Source of the DNA: Sequoia sempervirens
Taxonomy: Eukaryota > Streptophyta > Pinopsida > Cupressales > Cupressaceae
Assembly: GCA_007258455.2 (NCBI GenBank)
Contig: VDFB02000003.1
Coordinates: 37,389,733-37,453,732, forward strand
Length of the DNA: 64,000 nucleotides
Direction: 5' to 3'
Position numbers and translations under genes: made by a program. A model generated the notes under the pieces. It did not search any database. It was given only the letters and a program-made list of their open reading frames with translations, and had not been told where the DNA came from. This document shows, in pieces, positions 24,661 to 35,706 of the stretch (position 1 is its first letter; each line of letters begins with the position of its first letter).

Positions 24661-26264
24661 GTATGACTTTTTACTATCTTTCATGCATGATTGGATGTTT
24701 TTAATTGATAAACCTATCAATCCCCCTCATTTTACTTTTTGTCTCATCTCATTTCATGCTGTTTTGAGTTAGTTATAGTGTTTTTCCTAAAATCTGTTGA
24801 AACCCTTGTCTAGGGCAACCAAAGAGCAAATAATTTGCATTTCTTTCATTCTACTCGGTGAAAACTCTTGAATATTGGCGTGGTGTTCCATTATGGTGTC
24901 TAATTTCATACTATTTAAGATTTGGACAAATAAGAAGGATTATACATGAGTAACTAAGTGTTTATGACTGTCTCAACTTGTGAACAAAGGTTTTCCTAAT
25001 AGTAGTAAAGAATTGCACCTAGGGTTTGATAAAAGATGCATGAGAAATGGATTTTGATGGTGTTTTAAGCTAAAAGGTGTTCTAAGCTTTAGTTGGAAAA
25101 ATTTGTGATTGGAAGTGCAAGAACTGATAAACCCTAACTTGATGAGACCTAATTAGGCCTATTTTGAGCGTGAATAATTTGATTTTGTGCATTGTTTCAC
25201 AAAAAAAATTATGGTAATCTTTTGACATGTTTTAAGGCTCTCTAATGAGTATCAAAAACACCTATTATAGTCTTTAATAGAGGCTTGAATCAAAAGATCT
25301 TTCTAACAGTTTGTGATGGAATGGGTACTAGGGAATTACTAGCTAAAGAAAGGACTGGTGGATAAATGAAAAGATAGACCTTTGTGAATGTTTGGATTTG
25401 TTTATTCCTATCATAAGGATGATGTTAAATATGTCTCATGAGTTAAATTAATGCTTTGAGTCTTGGAGTCACCGGTTGGTGTTTGAGTAACCATGAGGAT
25501 ATTGGCCTTGAAGGTAAAAATTTAAGAATATGATAAAGAACAGAATTCAGGTCCAATATATTTGGTTGTTTCTGTCTAAATGGAGATATTGAAGATGAAA
25601 AAATGTTTGGTAAAGGTATAGGGTCATTATTTTCTCATTTGTTCTCTTTTTTTCTTGTGAAAGCAAGTTACAATGAAGAGTAAATGGATGCATGATTGGA
25701 TGGATTCAAAGTTTCAATCAAGTTTTTGTTTTGTTCTTGTTCAATGATGATGGTTAAGAGGTTTTTCGGTCTGATACAAAGATGGATTGCTTATGTAATG
25801 TTTTTGCTTCTTAAGGTATTGTGATTGATCAAAGAATTTGTTGGATTTTGATGAGTAAAGAAGTGAAATGTAAGAATTTTTGATGAAAGAATAAAGCAAT
25901 TTAGATGCTTGTTCAATTTGATCTTCTCCTGATTCTGTTTGGGACTTAGGTTTCCTGATGTTTGGTGGTTTGTGATGTTGGTATTGATCATAACTATTGC
26001 CTCTTTCCAAGATCTCACTTGGAATATCCCAACAATCACTCACTTGTCCTTTTCTTTATCATTTATTATCCCATTTTAGGCATCCACATGTGGGGAAAAC
26101 AAGATTAAATATTTATGTCCACAAGTCATCTTTACTACTGCTATTGGACCCATCATCCCTTATATTACAAACAATGGTGAGAATTAATATTTCAAAATAT
26201 TTTCATAATGCACCCTAAGTGGCTAGAAACACTTTCCAATGATGTTAGAATCATGACATATGAT
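24661..26264. other. No recognisable gene
   Basis: AT-rich sequence. Two overlapping open frames on the minus strand near 25741-26043 have no recognisable motif. If the Tat-like element once continued here, its integrase has been deleted or is beyond recognition. Confidence 0.45.
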
Positions 26265-26746
26265 TTACAAGGTGGATGGAACCTTAATCCCAACTAGAAA
26301 CTTGTCATCTTTTATTTGATACTCATCATTGACTTGCTTGATAACTAGTTTTGAATCTCCATAGACCTGAAGTTCCTTGACGTGCCACTGAATTTCCATT
26401 ATTAGTGGTTTCATATTCGACAATGTTGCTGGTACATGGGAATACAAGATGATATGCTTTTGGGATACAATTTCCTTGAGGAGTGATAAAGAGGATTCTT
26501 GCTCCCAAACTATGTTGAGTGTAGGATCCATCAAAGTACAATTTCCACTAATTTGTTGTAGTGATATTGAAAATGATTTCATGTAGGAATCTAATATGAT
26601 TGGATTTTCATCATATATAGGTGCCTCTGCTAGTTGGTATGCAATGATTTTTCCTTTGATTGATCCACACATTTTATGTCAAACTTGCTTAGTATCATTA
26701 CCCATTTATCCATTCAACTTGTGAGTGTATCTTTGCATGAGATATA
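26265..26746 (-). pseudogene. Tat-like gypsy remnant: end of gypsy RNase H and archaeal-type RNase H
   Basis: Minus strand. From 26746 downward the sequence reads KYISCKDTLTS, then WVMILSKFDIKCVDQ and IIAYQLAEAPIYDENP, the conserved end of the RT-RNase H region. Below 26545 an archaeal-type RNase H starts (MYFDGSYTQHSLGARILF, then TSNIVEYE and, in a shifted frame, ELQVYGDSKLVIKQVND). The order gypsy RNase H then archaeal-type RNase H is the classical Tat arrangement, the opposite of the element at 8.9-24.4 kb. Its N-terminal part continues at 40698-41760, separated by the inserted DNA transposon. Recognisable coding stops at about 26265, so integrase is missing. Confidence 0.78.
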
Positions 26747-26750
26747 TTTT
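26747..26750. repeat. 4-bp target-site duplication TTTT, left copy
   Basis: TTTT precedes the GGGT end of the DNA transposon and recurs at 40694-40697. Removing the insert and one copy leaves the host reading frame intact across the join (D-P-L-K on one side, Y-I-S-C on the other). This is independent support for the boundaries. Confidence 0.8.
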
Positions 26751-26796
26751 GGGTAAGTGCACAAAGTTGAGTCCAAGAAACGTGGAAGTTTTTGCC
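26751..26796 (+). repeat. Left terminal inverted repeat of the DNA transposon
   Basis: GGGT start, AAGTTGAGTCCA core at 26764-26775 and GTGGAAGTTTTT at 26782-26793. It pairs with the right end 40641-40693. Confidence 0.75.
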
Positions 26797-26825
26797 TTAG
26801 CCAAAAAAATGAAATCGGCAATGCA

Positions 26826-27070
26826 AAAATAGGATCCCGATTTTTAAAAATCAGGACCCCATTTAGCTTCAGGATCCCGAGCCTAAATGTCAAATGGGAT
26901 CTTGTTTTTTAAAGGGTCCCGAACCGACAGACACAAAATGAGATCTCGATTAGTATGAAACAAGATCCCATTTTGTAATAATTGGGATCTTGTTTTGTAA
27001 TAGTATTTATTTTTCAAAAAATGAACAAAACTTCATTCTCACTATGCACGGGATCTCGATTTGGTGGGTG
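26826..27070. repeat. Left subterminal GGATC-containing repeats
   Basis: At least seven variants of GGGATCYYGATTT / AAATCGRGATCCC occur in both orientations within 250 bp. The same motif recurs in the right arm at 39606-39806. Motif clusters near both ends are typical of transposase-binding regions in other plant DNA transposons (En/Spm is the model). Binding here is inference. Confidence 0.7.
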
Positions 27071-27294
27071 ATATCGACTGCTAAAACCAACCTTCAGGTA
27101 CGCCTCCACCCCCACTTTTTAGCATTTTTTCATTTTTTATTGAAATTGTTAATAAAAGAATAGATTTTACCATGCTTTTTTTTTAATTTATTTGGCGTTT
27201 TAAGCATTTTATTTCCTGTAACAGTAGAAATAGATGAAAAAATACAATGAAACCTAAAGATATTGAATAGAAAGGAAAAAAATGAACCTTGAAT

Positions 27295-27655
27295 TGTATT
27301 TTAGAAATAAAATTTAGCTTTTGAAACCTAAATTGTTCAATCAAACCAAAAAAATTGCATTTGAAAACCTTAATTAAAAGGAAACAAAAAATTGCATTTC
27401 AAAACCCTAGAAATTGAAATGAAATAAAAAAATTGCATTTGGAAACCCTAATCAAGCTTTTTGAAACCCAATTCAAATCAAACAAAAAAAATTGGATTTG
27501 AAAACCCTAGTTTGAAATGAAACAAAAAAATTGCATTAAAAACCCTAATTGCTTAGATTGAAACCCTAAATTTAATTGAAACAATTTTTTTTTTCTAAAA
27601 CCCTAAATTGAAATTGAACAAATCATTTTGATTTTAAAAACCCTAATTTCGAGCT
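27295..27655. repeat. Tandem repeat rich in AAACCCTA
   Basis: About seven copies of a unit of roughly 45-55 bp, built from GAAACCCTAATT and ACAAAAAAATTGCATTT blocks. The AAACCCTA part is identical to a plant telomere unit with one extra base pattern, but it is not arrayed head to tail. Confidence 0.6.
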
Positions 27656-28363
27656 TAAGAAAATTCCTTTACATTGCTTAAATGTTTTAAATTTTATTTG
27701 CATTGTATGGAGAAAAAAATATGTTAAACTTTACTTTCAATGTTAAATTATAATTGGATTAGAAAACAATATATTAAAGAATAGTTACAATTCATAAATT
27801 TTATCAATGTTTGTTTGCAAATTTAGTTAGCAAATTCCTAAATCCAAGTGTACAATCCATTTCCAATTGTCACTTAATTAGATAATATTCAACATTCATT
27901 TCTATTTTATGTTTTGATCTCTCTTAGTCATGCCTTGTTTCCATTTCTTGTTTGCATGTGTTGTCTGTTGTCTTTTGACAATATTAACCCCCATTCTAGT
28001 CAATTACTTGTTAATTAGGCTTCTAGTTTAGTCTAAAATTTCAATTTGCACTAGTTACCTAGACACTGAAAGAATCTAAATATTTTTCTTTTCTTTCTTT
28101 TAGGTTCTTTCAATTCCAAACAACCCAAAATAAAATACTTGATTCAACATTAACTAACTTTATATTATACATTTTATATCATAAAATTCATTTAAGTGGG
28201 AAATATTAATGAAAAAAATGTTAAATAAAATAATCTTATATTCAATTAAAAAAATATCCAGTTAAAATATACATCAAACTCAATCTTAATAATACATAAT
28301 TATGTGTTTCTATTACGGAAATAGTTAGTCTATTCATAAAATAAAAAATATTCATAAACTAGT

Positions 28364-30170
28364 CACTAACTTGCAAGTCCATTATTCCAAGGGCCACCAA
28401 AACTTCACCCTAAGTTCCCTAAACCCTAAACCCTGAACTCTAAAATCTAAACCCTTAACACTAAAGCATTCATTTTGTCCTAGGAACTTAAAATGAAATT
28501 TGGTTGCCTTAGGCAACTCCACCAAATTTTATTACCTTAAGCCATGTCATTTTGTCATAGGACCTTACTACATAGATCCCCTTAAGCCATCCTATTACCT
28601 TAAACCCTAAACTCTAAACTCTAAACCCGAAACCCTAAAGCCATCTTGTTTTTCCTAGGTCCTTAATGAAATTTGGTTGCCTTGGGAAACGTCACCAAAT
28701 TTTATTCACTTGAGCCATGTCATTTTGTCCTAGGACCTCACTAGACATAGATCCCCTTAAGCCATCCTATCACCCTAAATCGTAAATCGATGTCTTAAGG
28801 GGTCCTAATATGACATTTCTTAAGGGGATCAAAGAAGTTCTCAAAATTTGGTGAAGTTGCCCAAGGCAACCAAATTTAACAATAATAAGATCGTGCAAGA
28901 TTATAATTCAAATGAGATTTCATGATCTAGGTTGGTCAGTTGAAACAAGAGCTATCTCAATCAACTGTTCCACAAGAAAATGTTGTTCACTAACTTGCAA
29001 GTCCATTATTCCTAGGGACACCAAAACTTCACCCTAAGTTCCCTAAATCCTAAACCCTAAACACTAAAGCATTCATTTTGTCCTAGGACCTTAAAATGAA
29101 ATTTGGTTGCATTAGGCAACTCCACCAAATTTTATTCCCTTAAGCGATGTAATTTTATCATAGTACCTTACTACATAGACCTCCTTAAGCTATCCTATTA
29201 CCCTGAACCCTAAACTCTAAACTCTAAACCCTAAACCCTAAAGCCATAATTTTTTCTTAGGCTCTTAATGAAATTTGGTTGCCTTGGGAAACTTCACCAA
29301 ATTTTACTCACTTGAGCCATGTCATTTTGTCCTAGGACCTCAATAGAAATAGATCCCCTTAAGCCATCCTATCACCCTAAACCATAAATTGATGTCTTAA
29401 GGGGTCCTAATATGACATTTCTTAAGGGGATCAAATAAGTTCTCAAAATTTGGTGAAGTTGTCCAAGGTAACCAAATTTAACAATAATAAGGTCATGCAA
29501 GATTATAATATGAATGAGATAAATCATGATCTAGGTTGATCGATTTACGATTTAGGGTGATAGGATGGCTTAAGGGGATCTTCTAGTAAGGTCCTAGGAC
29601 AATCTGACATGACTCAAGTGAATAAAATTTGGTGAAGTTGCCTAGGACCTTAATGAAATTTGGTTGCCTTAGGCATCTTCACCAAATTTTATTCACTTAA
29701 GCCATTCCATTTTGTACTAGGACCTTACTACATAGATCCCCTTAAGCAATACTTTAGGATGTCTTAAGGTGTCCTAATATGACATTTCTTAAGGGGATCA
29801 AATAAGTTCTCAGAATTTGGTGAAGTTGCCCAAGGCAACCAAATTTAACAATAATAAGATCATGCAAGATTATAATATGAATGAGATTTCATGATCTAGG
29901 TTGATCAATTTACAGTTTAGGGTGATAGGATGGCTTAAGGGGGTCTATGTCTAGTAAGTTCCTAGGACAAAATGACATGGCTCAAGTGAATAAAATTTGG
30001 TGAAGTTGCCTCAGACCTTAATAAAATTTGGTTGCCTTGGACATCTTCACCAAATTTTATTCACTTAAAAGCCATGTCATTTTGTACTAGGACCTTACTA
30101 CATAGATCCCCTTAAGCCATCCTATTACCCTAAAACCTAAATCCTAAACTCTAATCTATAAACCCTATAG
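28364..30170. repeat. Long complex repeats: 624-bp tandem unit plus inverted segments
   Basis: A unit starting CACTAACTTGCAAGTCCATT at 28364 recurs at 28988 (offset 624). Shared sub-blocks are telomere-like CCTAAACCCTAAA, GAAATTTGGTTGCCTT, CTTAAGCCATCCTAT and GATGTCTTAAGGGGTCCTAA. After 29540 the same blocks appear reverse-complemented (GGTGATAGGATGGCTTAAGG) and then again directly. The region can fold extensively. No coding sequence is seen. Confidence 0.75.
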
Positions 30171-30374
30171 CATTCATAAGTTGTCCTATATTAATAGTTA
30201 ATTGTTTTTTTTATTCAAGTAACATGCCTTAGACATAAACGAGGCTTACATATTTTATCATTTTTATTCAATTAGGCAATATATATTGAATGGTTTAAGG
30301 GTATTTCCTAAAAATGTATCTTACATTTTGAAATTACAAATCTAATGCAGGTTCACTCATATCTTAGAGATCAC

Positions 30375-30758
30375 ATGGATTGATTCAATAATATTCACAA
30401 TCCACCTCCACGCCATCCATCTCCACCACCTTCACCTCCACCTCCACCCACTCCACCTCATAACCCCCCACCCCCACCACCTAAAATTGACGGTGCTCAT
30501 TTGCAAGCATGAATCAATGCCAATGTTAGAACCATCCAAGATCAAATCAACATTATTCAAAATGAAGAATGTGTCGCACCACTTGTGAGGATGTTTGCAT
30601 CTAGGATGAAAACCAATGTTGATGTTGTTAGGGCTATGGATGGGATCTTAGATGAGCATCGACAATGGGTAGAGGAGAGGAGATCTTCCGATTCTAAAAA
30701 AGGAAAACACAAAGAAATGAAGAGATGTAGTAGAGAGCCACAACAGTTTCTAAATTAA
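30375..30758 (+). pseudogene. Duplicated first exon of the plus-strand transposon gene, copy 1
   Basis: ATG 30375 opens a frame ending at TAA 30756-30758, 128 codons. It encodes MD, a stop (TGA) and FNNIHNPPP, a long proline-rich stretch (30405-30480), then a charged helical segment (NANVRTIQDQINIIQNEE, ending RMKTNVDVVRAMDGILDEHR). A second TGA lies at about 30510. It is a paralogue of 31347-31709: both are preceded by TAATGCAGGT and open with ATGGAT, and their coding starts are 972 bp apart. Function unknown. The proline-rich N-terminus and predicted coil suggest a DNA- or protein-interaction region, which is speculation. Confidence 0.55.
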
Positions 30759-31346
30759 GACAATGATCTTATAGTTATGAATTTATGAATTTGGTTCAAT
30801 GGATATTTTGTGTGATGAATTTATAAATTTGGTTCAATGGATATTTTTAGTGACATGAATTTATGAATTTGGTGGAATTTATGAACTTATAATGATGAAT
30901 TTATAATAATATATTTTATGACTATCTACTAGATCATGATTTCTCTTGTTGGAAAATTGTAATATATATATATATATGTTAGAAATAAAATGAGCTTTTT
31001 GTGAATGTTTCAAGTTTAATTTTTAGTATGTACATGTATTAAAATTGCATATAGTTCTAGATCTTAAATTTTGAAATTTGTATGTATGCACATAGTTTAG
31101 TTGAATGATGTATGCATGCAAATTATGCATCGTATTTTTTATTTTAAATGTATGTACATGTTAAATTTTGAGTTTTGTATGCACATGCTCAAGTTCAATC
31201 AATGTATATGTATGTGTATGTATATGTATGCACATCCTATTTAAACAAATTTGCATGTACATTTCAAATTTAACTATTTTTGTAATTTTGTAAGTTTGTA
31301 TGTTAATTTTGTATAATTTAATGCAGGTGCAGTTTTATCTAATATC

Positions 31347-33671
31347 ATGGATCAATTTAACATTGATGAAATAATCAATCCACCACATCAGCCACCTCCA
31401 CCCCCCCTCCACTTCCCCCTCCCCACCTCCCCCTCCATGCACTCAACCTAATATGGACCACCTCCAACACCCATTGCATTTGATGAGGCTTGCTTGCGAG
31501 CACACATAAATGATCAAGTTGCATCCATTCAAAATCAAATCAATGCTATGCAGAATCAAGCATTGATTCCACCACATGTGAGACATTTTGCATCTGTGAT
31601 GCAAAACATTGTGGATGCCATCAAGACTATTGATTTTGATCTAGATAGGCATCGACGAGAGAGAGAGAGAGAAAATGAGACAATTTTATATAGACTGTCT
31701 CTCTTATAAACAAATTTTAGACCTTAAAATAACAAAAGCCCACCTAGCCCCTTACTTTCTTGACCTTGTTACTCGGCAACCCATTCCTCCCAATAAATCC
31801 AGAATATCCATGAGGTGGTGCATACATCCACAAATGAGTGCAAATTTTTGGGATCGATGGTATATGGTTTTTGATAGTCCACCACATGCTAATTGGGAGT
31901 TCCCATTGTATTTTTCGAGGAAACTGTATGTAGAGTTTTTTATGGGAAAAATCCTAATTATTTTGATTTTAAATCATTTTAGGGTGTTGGTGGCAGCATG
32001 CCACAACATAGGTTAGGGGCAAGGGTTGATCCCCAATGCCCCGTGCATGCGCAAACCCTTGTTGCTGCTCTTGGTCCTCCCATTCCCACACTTGTGCATC
32101 ATCGATCGGTGGTCTCGACATTAGGATCCCTTAGTACACTCACAGGAGACCTTGATCAACATGCTTCTGCAATAGCGGGTAGGGAGCATAGAGACGATGA
32201 TGATGGAGGAGTGTTTTATGGAGTTGGTCCGAGTACCACTCCAAGAGTGTCGAGGGTTCCACATGTATGTAGTAGTTTCCATCAATTATGCTATGAACCT
32301 GATCAGGCCACACCTAGTTCAGGTGGACGTGGAGATTCTGGTGGTTCATTTGGTTACATTAGTTCATTTGTAGAATTTCTTATAGCCGACCATCACCCTA
32401 AGGACACTGCAACACAGGTATAAATATGCATCTACACGTTCATTTTATAAGAATTTTGATGAATGTATATATCAAAGAAAAGTTTGCAATACATTTTAAC
32501 AATCAAACTATTTGGTGTATAGATGACACTAATGATGGGGCAATCATTTGCTCCACAAGTACATACATCGACACTAGTCCTAGTCGGCAACCCTTATGGG
32601 GTATTTTGATTTCAATTTTTTAAATTATATATGAAATGATTTTTAACTTGAGTTTTAAATTTATAATTGAATCATGAACATATGTTTAAAATATTTATGT
32701 TGGTTTAGGGAAGCCAATCGGCTTCCACATTGATTCCACCCGAGGGGTTGGTAAGCACTCCTCCACTATTAGGTGTCGTAGATCAAGGGCAGGTACATTC
32801 ATATTGTAAATTGTTTAACTTACATTAGTATAGTTACAATTATAAATTTTGAATTCACTATATATGAAATGTGCATGTACACTTGTAAATATTATAAGCG
32901 TTAAATGTCTACATGTATGTCTAGGTTGATACCACAATGAGAATGGGCATCAGGCAAACATTAGATGTTGCGGCTACTCATGAGGCCTCTCATTTTCAGG
33001 TTGTTTAAAAAAATTTCTACACAAAATGTGCAAACTTGAATATATATATTTTAACCTAATTCAAGTATACATGCTTTAAATTTGATCTTGTAGGACTTTG
33101 TTAGTGTGACTTTCAGCCCTGACCCAAACATGGTTACACCTCCAGGAGGACATGCAGAGTAGGCTCCATATATCATGGTAATTTAAATTCTTTATTATAT
33201 TTAAAGTCAATTACAAATTATATATTATGAATATAACTTTAATTTTAAATTTCAAATTGAATATATATAATATGAGCTAATACAAGTTTTAAATTATTTT
33301 TCTTTTATAACATGAGACACATCTTGTAGTTGAGCATGTACAAACAAGTCTTGGAGAAGAGGGTGCACAACCTTAGAATATGGTAAAATTAAAATATGAT
33401 AAATTATAAATTAAATTGAATTAAATCATTTTTAATTGTAAACTTACATCTAATTTCAACTTTCTTTGTCTTGTTTATGTAGATTGATTCAAAGAATTTA
33501 GAGGTTGGTTCAAGTGCGCTAGAGCATCTAGACCCATATATGATGGTAATTTAATTTTATGATGAATTATAAATTAAATTGTCATTAAATCATTTTTCAT
33601 TGTCTTACATCTGATTTCATCTTTCTCTTGTATAGAGTGTTTCAGGTCATCCGCATAGTTCGCTGGTGTGA
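31347..33671 (+). pseudogene. Multi-exon gene of unknown function inside the DNA transposon
   Basis: Exon 1 starts at ATG 31347 (MDQFNIDEIINPP, proline-rich, then a coil-like segment RAHINDQVASIQNQINAM) and is open to about 31709. Seven further exons follow, each after AG and before GT, and all are multiples of three: 31983-32417, 32523-32600, 32709-32792, 32925-32999, 33094-33177, 33317-33382 and 33483-33545. A last exon, 33636-33671, ends at TGA. All are in phase 0 and together encode about 306 residues. In-frame stops are TAG at 33160 and near 33374, both likely lost glutamine codons. A further possible exon lies at 31718-31925 (PQMSANFWDRWYMVF). No domain is recognised. Being next to the transposase suggests an accessory transposition protein or a captured host gene. 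Confidence 0.6.
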
Positions 33672-34262
33672 AGAGGTCTCTTGATTATAGAGACAATACA
33701 TAACCTAGAAACATGATTTTATGGGTTATATTTGTTTATTTCATGGACTACATTTTTTGTTTCTCATGTACTCTGTTAGACTTTATATTTCATGGCTCAA
33801 GTACTTAGTTGGACTTTAGTTCATGGGTTGTACTCTGATGGACTTTATTTCATGAAATTAATATATTGGTTTCATGCACTTAATATGTTGAAAATTATGG
33901 ACTTTATTATTGTTTGAAATTTTATGTACGTTTATGCATTTTATGTTCATAGTCAAGACATTAATATAGGACATTAATGTGAAATTAAATATAAATATGA
34001 AATTAAAGTTGAAATTAATATGACATTTTAATATTTGTACTTTACAAATTTAGTGATCTCATACATGATATACATGATATGTACATTTAATAATTAGCGA
34101 TAATTAGTCGATGAACTTATTCAATTCACGTCAATCAATAATTAGTCAATAAATCACAATTTACAAACAAAAACAATCCGTTTATATACCAGAAAGGATA
34201 AAATTTTAAGAAATAAACAATACCATACAAGATTAGAGAACAAAAGCATTAATAAATTCTAT

Positions 34263-34497
34263 AATTAATAGCATCCAACACTAATTTATAAGTTGTCAAA
34301 ACAAATAATAGCATCCAATACTAATTTATAAGCTGTCAAAACAAATAATGGCATCCAATACTAATTTATAAGTTGTCAAAACAAATAATGGCATCCAATA
34401 CTAATTTATAAGCTGTCAAAACAAATAATAGCATCGAATACTAATTTATAAGTTGTCAAAAAAAATAATAGCATGCAACACTAATTTATAGGTTGTC
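34263..34497. repeat. 40-bp tandem repeat, six copies
   Basis: The unit starting GCATCCAATACTAATTTATA recurs exactly every 40 bp at 34271, 34311, 34351, 34391, 34431 and 34471, with one or two substitutions per copy. It lies between the two convergent transposon genes. Confidence 0.9.
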
Positions 34498-34915
34498 TTA
34501 AGGGGATGTCTTAAGGGGTCCTAATACGACGTCTTAAGGGATCAAAGGAGAGTATAATTAAGTATAAGTATTAACTGATATAAACAAGTATTATACTTTA
34601 GGGTGAGTCATCATAACAAATGATATAATTAAATATAATATTTAGGATATGTGCTAATATGACACGTCTTAAGGGGATGTCTTAAGAGGTCCTAATACGA
34701 CGTCTTAAGGGGTCCTAATATGACGTCTTAAGGGGATCAAAGAAGAGTATAATTGAGTATAAATATTAAGTGATATAAACAAGTATTATAAGTTTTAGGG
34801 TGAGTCATCATAACAAATGATATAATTAAGTATAATATTTAGGATATGTGAATCTACTTCCATGTCTTAAGGGGATGTCTTAAGGGGTCGTAATACAATG
34901 TCTTAAGGATATAAT
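34494..34915. repeat. CTTAAGGGG repeat block
   Basis: Repeated GATGTCTTAAGGGGTCCTAATACGAC blocks in short segments alternate with a roughly 120-bp AT-rich segment (GATATAAACAAGTATTATA, GGGTGAGTCATCATAACAAA), with a period of about 190 bp. The same CTTAAGGGGTCCTAATATGAC block occurs in the left arm (28.8-29.8 kb). Related CTTAAGGGGATCAAA copies lie in an intron of the transposase gene (36010-36085). Confidence 0.75.
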
Positions 34916-35706
34916 TGATTTAGCAATAATTTATGCATGATATTTAGTGATTATATAATCAAATATAAAGTTTCAAAGTAGGAAAACATGCACATTTAAC
35001 AAACAAAATATATAGAATATTGAATTTGATACATAGAAGTACATAGAGTACATAATTGTGTATGTACATGTATTTGTAATTTTTACAAAATGTTTAATTC
35101 TGTAAGCATGTATGCACATTTATGTCATCTCAAAACAATGTTTACAAAATTTGGATATGCCATCTCAAGAACATCTCAAACTCGTGGTCAGAATGTAGTA
35201 GGTCTTCACACCACTTGATATTAAAAAGGTACAAGCAATATCAATGAAATCATCAAACAATACATATTTTAATTTATATAAAACTATATACATGTACACA
35301 ACTCAAGTACCTGCATTTAAAAGTATTTCACACATGTGTGTAGGTTGAATCTAGACATCCTCTCCTTTTTGTTTCAAAGTATGAGATCAATGCAATGATG
35401 GCTTAAGGATACAAAAAAGGATAATAAATCACTTTCAACTATTAATGTACAAGCAATATCAATATGTAATCAAAACATGTATTTAAATATAATTTAACTA
35501 ATAATTACCTATTTTTACCAAGTATTCCATGTTGTCTAGGTTGAATCTGCATGGACTAGATCCTTTTTGTGATTATGGCTTAAGGATCTATAAAAGGACA
35601 ATTTAAATCAATTTCAACTAATAACACACTTGACCAATATTGAAACATGTATTTAATCTATTTAAAAGGATAATATAAAACTAAAACTATATTTACCTGT
35701 ATTTAC

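Noticed and set aside
28417..29240. Interstitial telomere from a chromosome fusion
   Set aside because: The CCCTAAA runs are short, degenerate and repeat at fixed positions within 624-bp units of a transposon.
34263..34497. CRISPR-like array of 40-bp units
   Set aside because: There are no unique spacers between the repeats; it is a plain head-to-tail tandem repeat in plant DNA.
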